From the NCBI RefSeq assembly GCF_001512305.1, contig NZ_LNUT01000005.1, positions 1,461,774 to 1,525,773 on the forward strand: 64,000 nucleotides of DNA. Reading direction: 5' to 3'. Below, in pieces: positions 48,680 through 57,042 of the stretch (its first letter is position 1; the number at the start of each line of letters is the position of its first letter). The notes beneath the pieces were generated by a model. It ran no database searches and was not told where the DNA came from. It was given only the letters and a program-made list of their open reading frames with translations. The position numbers and the translations under genes are program-made. The stretch is from Arthrobacter sp. EPSL27. GTDB taxonomy: Bacteria > Actinomycetota > Actinomycetes > Actinomycetales > Micrococcaceae.

Positions 48680-49922
48680 GGGCCGGGGCTTTCTGCCGTA
48701 GCAGCCAGGCCCGGACCTGCTCTGAGTTTTCGTTGAGCTCTGGGGGTGCGAGCGGGTAATCGACGGGGGTGCGGGAGTAGGCCACGGGGTGCCTGACCGT
48801 GGGGATTTTCCGCGTCCCGCTGCCGGCCAGCACCACCGGCTGCAGCCCCAACCGTTCAGCGAAATCGACACCGCCGCCGACGTCCTGGATCGGGGCGCAG
48901 GGCAGGCCGGCGTCGGACAGTTGGGAGAACCACTGCGCCGCGGACTGTGTGGCCAGCCTGGAGTGGAGAATCTCGCGCAGTTCATCCCGATGCGCGTTGC
49001 GCTGCAGCGTCGTGGCGAACTTCGGGTCCGCGGCGACGTGAGGGATGGCCAGGGCAGCGCAGAGCCGCACGAACTGGGCGTCATTGCCGGTCGCGATGAT
49101 GATCATGCCATCGCCTGTCTGCATCGGGGCGTAGGGGTACATGCTGGGGTGTTCGTTGCCCATCCGGGTGGGCACCACGCCGCCGGTCACGTAGGCCGCG
49201 GACTGGTTGACCATCCCGGAAAGGGCCGAGGTCAGCAGATTGAGTTCCACCAGCTGGCCCTCCCCGGTCCGGGACCTGTGGTGCAGCGCCCCCAGGATGC
49301 CGATGGCGGCGTGCAGGCCGGTAATGACGTCGAACAAGGCTATGCCGGCCCGGTAGGGCTGGGTCTCCGGTCCCCCGGTCAGGCTCATCATTCCGGAGGC
49401 GGCTTGGACGAGCAGGTCATAGCCCGGGATGTGGGCGCCGGCGCCGGTCCCGAACCCGGTGATGGAGGCGTAGATGATGTCCGGCTTCAGCTCCGCAGCG
49501 GCGGCGTAGTCCAGTCCCAGGCGTTCCATGTTGCCCGGCTTGAAATTTTCAATCATGACGTCGGCGGCGCGGACCAGGGACCGGGCCACTTCGAGGTCCT
49601 CCGGGTCTTTGAGGTCCAGTGCGATCGAGTGCTTGTTCCGGTTCACGGCCAGGAAGAACGTGGCTTCCCCGTCACGGACCGGCGGCATGTAGCTGCGGGT
49701 GTCGTCGCCGTCGGGTCCCTCGACCTTGATCACCGTGGCGCCCATGTCGGCCAGCAGCATGGTGGCGTAGGGTCCGGCAAGTACCCGGCTGAAATCAGCG
49801 ATCACGATGCCGGCCAGGGGGCCAGTCCCTTGGCGGCCGAGCACCTCGCCGGCCGGCCCGGCAGCGTCGGGGGCAGAATTATGGCCCGCTCCGGCGGCTG
49901 CTTGAGCGTTCGGTTGTTTCAT
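48672..49922 (-). CDS. type III CoA-transferase (CaiB/BaiF), candidate glutarate CoA-transferase
   Basis: A 416-residue CaiB-family enzyme, first gene of the minus-strand operon; ATG 49922 follows GGAGG. Motifs are DFSRVLAGPYATMLLADMGATVIKVE, NRNKHSIALDLK, ENFKPGNMERLGLDY and the likely catalytic Asp in IPGYDLLVQAASGMM. The first ~35 residues are an Ala/Gly-rich extension. With a LysR gene and a GCDH-like gene adjacent, the layout resembles the known gcdR-gcdH-gcdG glutarate genes, so succinyl-CoA:glutarate CoA-transferase is the best guess. Confidence 0.85.
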   Translation of the reverse strand: MKQPNAQAAAGAGHNSAPDAAGPAGEVLGRQGTGPLAGIVIADFSRVLAGPYATMLLADMGATVIKVEGPDGDDTRSYMPPVRDGEATFFLAVNRNKHSIALDLKDPEDLEVARSLVRAADVMIENFKPGNMERLGLDYAAAAELKPDIIYASITGFGTGAGAHIPGYDLLVQAASGMMSLTGGPETQPYRAGIALFDVITGLHAAIGILGALHHRSRTGEGQLVELNLLTSALSGMVNQSAAYVTGGVVPTRMGNEHPSMYPYAPMQTGDGMIIIATGNDAQFVRLCAALAIPHVAADPKFATTLQRNAHRDELREILHSRLATQSAAQWFSQLSDAGLPCAPIQDVGGGVDFAERLGLQPVVLAGSGTRKIPTVRHPVAYSRTPVDYPLAPPELNENSEQVRAWLLRQKAPAHA

Positions 49923-49937
49923 GTAATTCCTCCGGTG

Positions 49938-49953
49938 TGTGGTCTGCATCACC
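49938..49953. promoter_or_regulatory. CRP/GlxR-like site upstream of CoA-transferase
   Basis: TGTGG-TCTGCA-TCACC matches TGTGA-N6-TCACA at eight of ten defined bases, 16 nt upstream of the CoA-transferase ATG and next to the LysR boxes. Confidence 0.38.
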
Positions 49954-49964
49954 AACCCTTGCAA

Positions 49965-50007
49965 CCGGATTGATCCGCGTCCAATACGCATTTGGTGCCG
50001 GATTGAT
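49965..50007. promoter_or_regulatory. LysR boxes in the divergent lysR/CoA-transferase promoter
   Basis: CCGGATTGAT occurs at 49965-49974 and 49998-50007, exactly 33 bp apart (three helical turns). The second is preceded by CATTTGGT (49989-49996). The same elements recur in front of the GCDH-like gene at 50996-51045. Confidence 0.55.
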
Positions 50008-50095
50008 ACCGCAGGATCATCAACGCCGGGGGCGGCTTGTTGGGTATCTTGGGCAGATGAACAACGTCGTTTACCTTGACCGGGCCTGAGCCGGC

Positions 50096-51004
50096 ATGGA
50101 GATTCAACAGATCCGGGCCTTTCTGGCAGTCGCCGATGAGCTGCATTTCGGCCGGGCGGCACAGAAGCTGCATATGGCGCAGCCGCCCCTGAGCCGTGCC
50201 ATTCAACGGCTGGAGCACGAGCTCAAGGCGCCGCTCTTTGTCCGCAACACCCGCACGGTCCGTCTCACGGCTGAGGGCGAGGCGCTGCTGGTGCCGGCGC
50301 GGGACATCCTGGAGGCCTGCCGCCGGTCGGCCGTCGCGGTGGCGTCCGTGGGCAAGGGCGAGACCGGGAGGGTGCGGGTGGCGTTCGCCGGGGTTTCCTC
50401 CCACGTTATGGTCGGCAAGCTTGCCAAGAAGGTTCGGGAGACACATCCAGGCATTGAATTCCAGCTCTCCAGCTCGAATTTTGCGCTGCCAGCCATGGAC
50501 CGCGTCATGAGGGGCGCCATGGAGGTGGCGCTGGGCCGGTGGAACTTCATTCCGGCGGCCTTGGAATCCAGGACTGTGGCGAACGAGCGGCTTGTGGTGG
50601 TCCTGAACGAGTCCCACCGCCTGAGCGGCCGGGATTCGCTCCTGATGGCCGATCTCGAGGGCGAGCCCTTCGTCACGCTTCCCGAGCACCCCGGAGCCAT
50701 TCTGCACGACTACCTTCGCCGGCTCTCGAGCGCTGCCGGCTATGCCCCGGACATTGTGCAGGTGGCGCCGGATTCCCAGACGCTTATGGCATTGGTTGCC
50801 GCCGACATCGGGGTCGCGTTGACGGTGTCCTCGGTGCCGGAGAACTTCAGCCACCCCGGGGTCGTTTTCCTGCCGCTGGCTGATCCTGCCGACATCATCC
50901 AGCTTCGCCTGGTGTGGCGCAAGGACAACATGAGTCCTGCCCTGCGCGAGGTCCTGCGGCTCTCAGAGTCGGTTCTCCCCCCTCCGGCCTCCGTGCCGGA
51001 TTGA
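50096..51004 (+). CDS. LysR-family transcriptional regulator
   Basis: A 302-residue regulator. The N-terminal helix-turn-helix is at residues 1-60 (IQQIRAFLAVADELHFGRAAQKLHMAQPPLSRAIQRLEHEL), followed by a linker helix and a periplasmic-binding-like effector domain. It lies between the divergent CoA-transferase operon and the downstream GCDH-like gene. Repeated CCGGATTGAT boxes at both promoters, one overlapping its own stop codon, suggest it controls both. By analogy with GcdR, glutarate or a CoA ester could be the effector (inference). Confidence 0.9.
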   Translation: MEIQQIRAFLAVADELHFGRAAQKLHMAQPPLSRAIQRLEHELKAPLFVRNTRTVRLTAEGEALLVPARDILEACRRSAVAVASVGKGETGRVRVAFAGVSSHVMVGKLAKKVRETHPGIEFQLSSSNFALPAMDRVMRGAMEVALGRWNFIPAALESRTVANERLVVVLNESHRLSGRDSLLMADLEGEPFVTLPEHPGAILHDYLRRLSSAAGYAPDIVQVAPDSQTLMALVAADIGVALTVSSVPENFSHPGVVFLPLADPADIIQLRLVWRKDNMSPALREVLRLSESVLPPPASVPD

Positions 51005-51045
51005 TGCGTCACAGGTATCAGGGAGGACATCATTTGGTATTGGAT
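50996..51045. promoter_or_regulatory. LysR boxes upstream of the GCDH-like gene
   Basis: CCGGATTGAT (50996-51005) overlaps the lysR stop. CATTTGGT-N3-GGAT (51031-51045) repeats the arrangement found at 49989-50003. They lie 96-145 bp upstream of the GTG at 51141. Confidence 0.5.
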
Positions 51046-51140
51046 CGGGTGCAATCCGACTGGCACAGTGGTTAGCACCCGCCGGCCCGTGCCGGAATCA
51101 ATCGGGGCTGCCGCCCATTTACCTCCCTGGAGTTGAACCT

Positions 51141-52322
51141 GTGACCACAGCTGAAGCAACCCTCGTGGACGATGACGTCCTCAACCTCGACAGCCTGCTG
51201 ACGGCGGAGGAACTCGAACTGCGCGCGACGGTGCGCGCCTTCGTGACGGAACGCATCCGGCCCAACATCAGCGCCTGGTACGAGCAGGCACATTTTCCGC
51301 TCGAGCTGGTGCCCGAGCTGGGCAAGCTCGGGGTGCTCGGGATGCATCTGGAGGGCTACGGCTGTCCCGGCCGGAGCGCCGTCGACTACGGACTCGCCGC
51401 CATGGAACTGGAGGCCGGCGATTCCGGCCTCCGGACGTTCGTCAGTGTCCAGGGCTCCCTGGCCATGACCGCCATTCACAAGTGGGGATCCGAGGAGCAA
51501 AAGAACGAGCACCTCCCGGCGATGGCCCGAGGCGAAAAAATCGGCTGCTTCGGGCTGACCGAACCTTCCGCCGGCTCGGACCCGTCCAGCATGGCGACTT
51601 TCGCCGCGCCGGACGGCAGTGGCGGCTGGATTCTTAACGGCGCGAAGCGCTGGATCGGCTTGGCATCCGTGGCCCAGATCGCGGTGATCTGGGCCAACAC
51701 GAGCAACGGCATCCGCGGCTTCATCGTGCCGACGGACACGCCGGGGTTCACCGCGACGCCGATCGGGTCCAAGCTGTCCATGCGGGCGTCAATCCAGTGC
51801 GACATCGCACTTGACGACGTCCGCCTCCCGGGCACTGCGCTGCTCCCCGGCGCGCAAGGACTCCGCGGACCGTTTTCCTGCCTCAACGAGGCCCGCTACG
51901 GGATCATCTGGGGGGCGATGGGCGCCGCCCGGGACTCCTACGAGGCAGCCCTGGCGTACTCCAAGGACCGCTTGCAGTTCGGCAAGCCGCTGGCCGGCTA
52001 CCAGCTCACCCAGGAAAAGCTGGTCAACATGCTTCTTGAGATCCAGAAAGGCACGCTGCTGGCCCTTCACACCGGGCGGCTGAAGGATGCCGGGTCGCTG
52101 GAGCCGGTCCAGGTTTCCGTGGGGAAGCTGAACAATGTCCGCGAGGCCATCGCTATCTGCCGCGAAGCGCGCACGATCCTGGGCGGCAACGGCATCACTC
52201 TGGACTATCCGCCGCTGCGGCATGCCAACAACCTTGAATCCGTGCGGACGTATGAGGGCACAGACGAGGTCCACACCCTTATTCTTGGTCAGCGCATCAC
52301 GGGCACCTCCGCGTTCCGGTAG
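51141..52322 (+). CDS. gcdH: glutaryl-CoA dehydrogenase-like enzyme
   Basis: A 393-residue FAD acyl-CoA dehydrogenase from GTG 51141. EGYGCPG, GCFGLTEPSAGSDPSSM, KLSMRASIQC and CLNEARYGIIWGAMGAA follow human GCDH closely. The catalytic Glu is E372 in VRTYEGTDEVH. R98 (GLRTFVSVQGSL) sits where GCDH has the Arg that anchors the glutaryl carboxylate. GCDH oxidises and decarboxylates glutaryl-CoA to crotonyl-CoA, which the MaoC, SDR and thiolase genes could finish. Residue matching was done by eye. Confidence 0.8.
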   Translation: MTTAEATLVDDDVLNLDSLLTAEELELRATVRAFVTERIRPNISAWYEQAHFPLELVPELGKLGVLGMHLEGYGCPGRSAVDYGLAAMELEAGDSGLRTFVSVQGSLAMTAIHKWGSEEQKNEHLPAMARGEKIGCFGLTEPSAGSDPSSMATFAAPDGSGGWILNGAKRWIGLASVAQIAVIWANTSNGIRGFIVPTDTPGFTATPIGSKLSMRASIQCDIALDDVRLPGTALLPGAQGLRGPFSCLNEARYGIIWGAMGAARDSYEAALAYSKDRLQFGKPLAGYQLTQEKLVNMLLEIQKGTLLALHTGRLKDAGSLEPVQVSVGKLNNVREAIAICREARTILGGNGITLDYPPLRHANNLESVRTYEGTDEVHTLILGQRITGTSAFR

Positions 52323-52343
52323 GAGGACTAGACCCGGGGGCGT

Positions 52344-53579
52344 CTACACGAACGCGGACTTCCCGGTGACGGCCCGGGCCACGATCATCGAGTTGATCTC
52401 GTAGCTGCCCTCGTAGGTGTACAGGACCTCGGCGTCGCCGAAGAGCTTGCCCATCTCGTAGTCGCTGCTGATGCCGTTGCCGCCCATCAGCGACCGACCC
52501 ATCGCCACCGACGCCCGCGCCAGCCGGGTGGTGGTGGACTTGGCCATCGCGGCCTGGGCCATCTCCAGCTTGCCGTCGGCCTGGATCCGGGCCAGCTGCG
52601 CCATCAGCGCGAGGGACGCGGAGGCGTTGCCCAGGATTTCGGCCAGCTGCTGCTGGATCAGCTGGAACCGCGCCAGCTCCTTGCCGAACTGCTTGCGCTG
52701 CAGCGAGTAGGACCGCGCGACGTCGAACGCCGCGAGCTGGATGCCGGCGGCCTGCCAGCCCACCCAGGCGCGGGAATCCCGCAGCAGCTCGTTGGCCTTG
52801 GAGAAGTCCGTGGCGCCGGGCAGCAGGTTCGACGCCGGGATGCGGACGTCGTCGAGCACAATATCCGCGTTCTGCATGATCCGCAGCCCGATCTTGTTCT
52901 CGATTTTGGTCGCCGTGTACCCGGGCCGGTCCGTCTCCACGATGAAGCCCTTGATCTGCTGGTCCTCGACGTCCCGCGCCCACACCAGGGCGAAGTCGGC
53001 GATGGTGCCGGCACCGATCCAGCGTTTCGCGCCACTGATGACCCACTCGCCGCCCTCGCGCCGGGCCGTCGTCGCGAGCCCTCCGGCGATGTCCGAGCCG
53101 TGGTCCGGCTCGGTCAGGGCGAAGGCGCCGATCTGGGTGAAGGCGGTGAGGCCCGGGAGCCAGCGCGTTTTCTGCTCCTCGGAGCCGAGCTGGTCGACCA
53201 TGCCGACGATCAGTTCGTTGTGGATCCCCACGAGGGCAGAGAGGGACACATCCGCGCGGGCCACCTCGACGTACATCAGGCCCTTGAACAGCTTGGAGGT
53301 GCCGTCGGTCTGCAGACCGCCCAGGCCGTACTTTCCGAGTTCGGCGAGCAGCCCGAACGGAAACTCCTCACGGTTCCAGTAGTCAATCGACGCCGCCCGG
53401 ATCCGGGACTGGAGGAACTCGCGGATCTCCTGGTAGCGGGTCTGTTCCGCCGGAGGCAGCAGATCGACAATGTGCATCAGGTCCGCGTCCGGAAACGGCG
53501 GCGGCGCCGTCCCTTCACGCGGTGCTGCATTCTCGGTGAGTCCCTGTCCGCTGGCACGTCCTTGTGGCTGCACGGGCAT
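52344..53579 (-). CDS. acyl-CoA dehydrogenase (GCDH-related)
   Basis: A 411-residue acyl-CoA dehydrogenase with a 30-residue Pro/Gly-rich N-terminal extension. AFALTEPDHGSDIA, the FAD-binding RKQFGKELARFQLIQQQLAE, GGNGISSDYEMGKLF and the catalytic Glu E390 in YTYEGSYEIN are present. The GCDH substrate-Arg position appears to be S114, so it probably uses another acyl-CoA. It is divergent from the acyl-CoA ligase at 53742 across a regulated gap, and convergent with the GCDH-like gene. Confidence 0.85.
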   Translation of the reverse strand: MPVQPQGRASGQGLTENAAPREGTAPPPFPDADLMHIVDLLPPAEQTRYQEIREFLQSRIRAASIDYWNREEFPFGLLAELGKYGLGGLQTDGTSKLFKGLMYVEVARADVSLSALVGIHNELIVGMVDQLGSEEQKTRWLPGLTAFTQIGAFALTEPDHGSDIAGGLATTARREGGEWVISGAKRWIGAGTIADFALVWARDVEDQQIKGFIVETDRPGYTATKIENKIGLRIMQNADIVLDDVRIPASNLLPGATDFSKANELLRDSRAWVGWQAAGIQLAAFDVARSYSLQRKQFGKELARFQLIQQQLAEILGNASASLALMAQLARIQADGKLEMAQAAMAKSTTTRLARASVAMGRSLMGGNGISSDYEMGKLFGDAEVLYTYEGSYEINSMIVARAVTGKSAFV

Positions 53580-53631
53580 GTATCCCTTCGTTGTGATCCG
53601 GTTCCGAACGAGTCGGATCTTCCAAACCCTT

Positions 53632-53648
53632 GGATGTCCTAGTATATT
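53632..53648 (+). promoter_or_regulatory. shared 17-bp promoter element with TATATT box
   Basis: GGATGTCCTAGTATATT ends in a -10-like TATATT (53643-53648) upstream of the acyl-CoA ligase. A 15/17 match, GGAAGTCCGAGTATATT, occurs on the minus strand at 63669-63653 upstream of mmsA. Confidence 0.45.
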
Positions 53649-53652
53649 GCAC

Positions 53653-53668
53653 AGTGATGAGGATCACT
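53653..53668. promoter_or_regulatory. CRP/GlxR-like palindrome
   Basis: AGTGA-TGAGGA-TCACT has perfect 5-bp arms with N6 spacing. It begins 4 nt after the TATATT box, so it would cover the ligase transcription start. Confidence 0.42.
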
Positions 53669-53741
53669 AGGCAACTGGTGGTCTCCGGGCAACGGCGCCG
53701 GGCTGCAACGGCCGCGCCACCATACTTTCGAAAGGTGCACC

Positions 53742-55481
53742 ATGACAGTCACTGAGGACTTCCGCGCAGCACGCGACCGCCTGCTGGACCTCCGGGGAGA
53801 CTACGAGGCGGCGCGCGGCGAATTCCAGTGGCCCCGCTTTGAGCACTTCAACTTCGCCCTCGACTGGTTCGACGCGATCGCGGCGGACCCGGCCAAGGCG
53901 GACAACCCGGCCCTCGTCATCGTCGAGCAGGACGGCTCCGCCACGCGCCGCAGCTTCGCCGACCTGTCCCGGCGCTCCGCCCAGGTGGCCAACTGGCTGC
54001 GCGGCCAGGGCATGCGGCGCGGCGACCGGATGATCATCATGCTCGGCAACCAGGTGGAGCTCTGGGAACTGATGCTCGCCGGGATCAAGCTGGGCATCGT
54101 CATGATCCCCACCACCACCCTCATGGGACCCGCGGACCTGAAGGACCGGGTGGAGCGCGGCGGCGCGAACTGGGCCGCCGTCGGGAGCGCCAACATCGCC
54201 AAGTTCGACGGCGTCCCCGGCAACTACACCCTGATCGAGGTCGGCAGCGGCGACGCCGCCGGCACCACGGCCCTGCAGTACGCAGACTCCGCCGGTTCGT
54301 CCGGGGACTTCACGCCGGACGCGCCCACCCTGGCCGACGAGACCCTGCTGCTCTACTTCACCTCGGGCACCACGTCCAAGGCCAAGCTGGTGGAGCACAC
54401 GCACACCTCGTACCCGGTGGGCCACCTGTCCACCATGTTCTGGATCGGGATGGAACCCGGCGACGTGCACCTGAACGTGGCCTCGCCCGGCTGGGCCAAG
54501 CACGCCTGGTCCAACGTGTTCACGCCGTGGATCGCGGAAGCCTGCGTTTTCGTCTACAACTACGAGCGCTTTGATGCCAAGGCGCTTATGGAGCAGATGG
54601 ACCGCGAGTCCGTCACGAGCTTCTGCGCCCCTCCCACCGTGTGGCGCATGCTCATCCAGGCCGACCTGACCCTGCTCAAGAACCCGCCCACCAAGGTGGT
54701 GTCCGCCGGGGAGCCCCTCAACGCCGAGGTGATCGACCAGGTCCAGCGCGCCTGGGGCCAGACCATCCGCGACGGGTTCGGGCAGACCGAATCCACCGTG
54801 CAGATCGCCAACACCCCCGGCCAGCCGATCAAGATCGGCGCCATGGGCAAACCCCTGCCCGGCTACGACGTGGTCCTGGTGGATCCTGCCACCGGCGAGG
54901 AGGGTGACGACGGCGAGCTGTGCCTGCGCCTCGACCCCCGGCCTGCCGGCCTGATGAAGGCGTACTACGGCGATCCGGAGAAGACGGCGGAGGCGTTCCG
55001 CGACGGCTACTACCACACGGGTGACATGGCCAGCCGGGACGAGCGCGGCATCATCACCTACGTGGGCCGCGGCGACGACGTCTTCAAGTCCTCGGACTAC
55101 CGGTTGTCCCCCTTCGAGCTCGAAAGCGTGCTGATCGAGCACCCGGCCGTGGCCGAGGCCGCCGTCGTGCCTTCACCGGACCCGCTTAAGCTCTCGGTGC
55201 CGAAGGCGTTTGTGGTCCTGGCCGCCGGGCACCAGCCCGGCCCGGAACTGGCCGAGGACATCCTGCGGTACTGCCGCGACCACCTGGCTCCGTTCAAGCG
55301 GATCCGCCGGCTGGAATTCGCCGAGCTGCCCAAGACCATCTCGGGCAAGATCCGCCGCGTGGAGCTCCGGCACAGCGAGGAACTCCGCCACGGCGGCGGG
55401 ACGGTCCCGGCCGGCCTCGGCACGGAGTACTCCGAAGCTGATTTCCCGGGACTGAAAATGCCGGCGGAAAAGCTAGGCTGA
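53742..55481 (+). CDS. acyl-CoA synthetase (medium-chain/aryl-acid ACSM-like)
   Basis: A 579-residue AMP-forming ligase. Core motifs are LLYFTSGTTSKAKLVEHTHTSYP (P-loop, about 205-227), DGFGQTES, YYHTGDMASRDERGIITYVGRGDDVFKSSDYRLSPFE, and the C-terminal Lys in LPKTISGKIRRVEL. DVHLNVASPGWAKHAWSN resembles the acetyl/medium-chain and benzoate-type ligases. Start ATG follows AAAGGTG. The MarR gene follows 36 nt later. The acid activated is unknown; the divergent dehydrogenase could act on its product. Confidence 0.87.
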   Translation: MTVTEDFRAARDRLLDLRGDYEAARGEFQWPRFEHFNFALDWFDAIAADPAKADNPALVIVEQDGSATRRSFADLSRRSAQVANWLRGQGMRRGDRMIIMLGNQVELWELMLAGIKLGIVMIPTTTLMGPADLKDRVERGGANWAAVGSANIAKFDGVPGNYTLIEVGSGDAAGTTALQYADSAGSSGDFTPDAPTLADETLLLYFTSGTTSKAKLVEHTHTSYPVGHLSTMFWIGMEPGDVHLNVASPGWAKHAWSNVFTPWIAEACVFVYNYERFDAKALMEQMDRESVTSFCAPPTVWRMLIQADLTLLKNPPTKVVSAGEPLNAEVIDQVQRAWGQTIRDGFGQTESTVQIANTPGQPIKIGAMGKPLPGYDVVLVDPATGEEGDDGELCLRLDPRPAGLMKAYYGDPEKTAEAFRDGYYHTGDMASRDERGIITYVGRGDDVFKSSDYRLSPFELESVLIEHPAVAEAAVVPSPDPLKLSVPKAFVVLAAGHQPGPELAEDILRYCRDHLAPFKRIRRLEFAELPKTISGKIRRVELRHSEELRHGGGTVPAGLGTEYSEADFPGLKMPAEKLG

Positions 55482-55517
55482 ACCCCATGGGATTCGGGAC
55501 GAGCAGCTGGAGGTGCC

Positions 55518-56024
55518 GTGGCGACGCCGCTGCCGCGTGATCCGATCGCCGACGCACGGCTGAACTGGGAACGTCACGGGTGGTCCGACGTCGCCGCGCC
55601 GATGGCTGCGATCACCGCCATCATGCGGACCCAGCAGATCCTGCTGGCCCGGATCGAGGGGGTTCTGAAGCCGTTCGGCCTGACGTTCGCCCGCTACGAA
55701 CTGCTCGCCCTGCTGAGTTTCGCCCGCAGCGGCGCACTGCCCATGAACAAGGCCAGTGCGCTGCTGCAGGTCCACCCCACCTCGGTGACCAACGCCGTCG
55801 ACCGGCTGCAGCAGGCGGGGCTGGTGCTCCGCTCGCCGCATCCCACGGACGGCCGCACCACCCTTATCGAACTCACCCCGGAGGGCCGGACGCTCGCCAA
55901 ACGCGCGACGGCGGCGCTCAACTCCGAGGTGTTCGCCCAGTCCGGCTTCGGGGACCAGGATGTGGACCAGCTGATCCGGATCCTGGGCACCTTCCGCCGC
56001 AACGCCGGCGACTTCAGCGATTAA
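55518..56024 (+). CDS. MarR-family transcriptional regulator
   Basis: A 168-residue regulator from GTG 55518 behind GGAGG. The winged helix is at about residues 60-125 (LPMNKASALLQVHPTSVTNAVDRLQQAGLVLRSPHPTDGRTTLIELTPEG), including the DxRxx wing. It lies downstream of the acyl-CoA ligase and probably responds to an aromatic acid or CoA thioester, like other MarR proteins paired with ligases (inference). Confidence 0.9.
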   Translation: MATPLPRDPIADARLNWERHGWSDVAAPMAAITAIMRTQQILLARIEGVLKPFGLTFARYELLALLSFARSGALPMNKASALLQVHPTSVTNAVDRLQQAGLVLRSPHPTDGRTTLIELTPEGRTLAKRATAALNSEVFAQSGFGDQDVDQLIRILGTFRRNAGDFSD

Positions 56025-56105
56025 TCCATCCAACTAAACAGCCGACAACGATGTAACGGCCCGTTCCGCAGCGGTGGCGGGTTCCGCGGTACCAGGAGAC
56101 GACTC

Positions 56106-56960
56106 ATGCAGCCGAACGCCTATTCCCGCCCCGACGACCGGGGGTTGCTCCAAGCCTCCCTGCGCCACCTCTCGGGCAGGCTGCGGCCGGCCGTGCTCTT
56201 CGCCGGGCTGGCCAGCGGCGAACGGCTGCAGCTGACAGATTTCCTGGGCACCGCCACGTCCAGCCTGCACAAGGTGGTGGTGGTCCCCGGGGCGGGGCTC
56301 GGCGGCCGGGTCTTCACGCAGCGCCGGCCGTTCCTGGTAGAGGACTACATCGAGTCCGAGGGAATCACCCACGAATACGACCTCGCCGTCCGGCGGGAGC
56401 GGCTGACCTCGATGGCGGCCGTCCCCGTGGTGGTCAAGGGCCGGTCCCGGGCGGTGCTGTACGTCGCGAGCCGGGCCAGCACGGCCCTGGGGGAATCTGC
56501 GGTGGGCGAGGCGGTGGAAGCCGCCGTGGAAATAGCCCACGAGCTGCGGGTCAGGGACGAGGTGGACCGCCGGGTGTCCATTATCGACACCGCCCGGGCC
56601 GAACCCGCCCTCGCGCTTGACCAGAGCTGGCTGGAACATGTCCGGGAAGCCCATGCCGAACTGCGGTCGCTGGCCGGCACCGTATCCGATCCGGACCTGG
56701 CCCGGCAACTGGACGTTATCGGCAGCCATCTGGCGCCGCCGTCCCGCGACGGGGTCCACCCGACAGCCCGGCTGGCGCGGCGTGAGCTCGACGTGCTGGC
56801 GCAGGTGGCGCTCGGCTGCTCCTACCAGGAGACCGGGGAGCGGCTGGGCCTGAAAGCGGTGACGGTCAAGAGCTACCTGCAGAACGCGATGGTCAAACTG
56901 TCGGCGCACAACCGGCTGGAGGCCGTGTCAGCGGCCCGCCGGATGGGCCTGATCCCGTAA
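56106..56960 (+). CDS. GAF-domain LuxR-type regulator
   Basis: A 284-residue one-component regulator. A GAF domain spans about residues 25-155 (VVVPGAGLGGRVFTQRRPFLVEDY, MAAVPVVVKGRSRAVLYVAS). A linker follows, and a C-terminal LuxR helix-turn-helix lies at about 220-280 (RRELDVLAQVALGCSYQETGERLGLKAVTVKSYLQNAMVKL). This architecture is common next to actinobacterial acyl-CoA ligase and dehydrogenase genes. It is followed by a strong terminator. The ligand is unknown. Confidence 0.87.
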   Translation: MQPNAYSRPDDRGLLQASLRHLSGRLRPAVLFAGLASGERLQLTDFLGTATSSLHKVVVVPGAGLGGRVFTQRRPFLVEDYIESEGITHEYDLAVRRERLTSMAAVPVVVKGRSRAVLYVASRASTALGESAVGEAVEAAVEIAHELRVRDEVDRRVSIIDTARAEPALALDQSWLEHVREAHAELRSLAGTVSDPDLARQLDVIGSHLAPPSRDGVHPTARLARRELDVLAQVALGCSYQETGERLGLKAVTVKSYLQNAMVKLSAHNRLEAVSAARRMGLIP

Positions 56961-56991
56961 GCGGGGCTGCCGGTGGTGCCGGCAGCCCCGC
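56961..56991 (+). terminator. terminator after the GAF-LuxR gene
   Basis: GCGGGGCTGCCGG - TGGTG - CCGGCAGCCCCGC, a perfect 13-bp stem, starts directly after the TAA stop. Confidence 0.8.
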
Positions 56992-57042
56992 GATCCGGCC
57001 GCGGATCCCCCAATCTCAGAATCCGCAGTGCGGCCCGGCCCC

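Noticed and set aside
51001..51017. TGTGACGCATCA (minus strand) as a sixth CRP-like site upstream of the GCDH-like gene
   Set aside because: The half-sites are spaced 4 nt, not 6, so it does not fit the palindrome.
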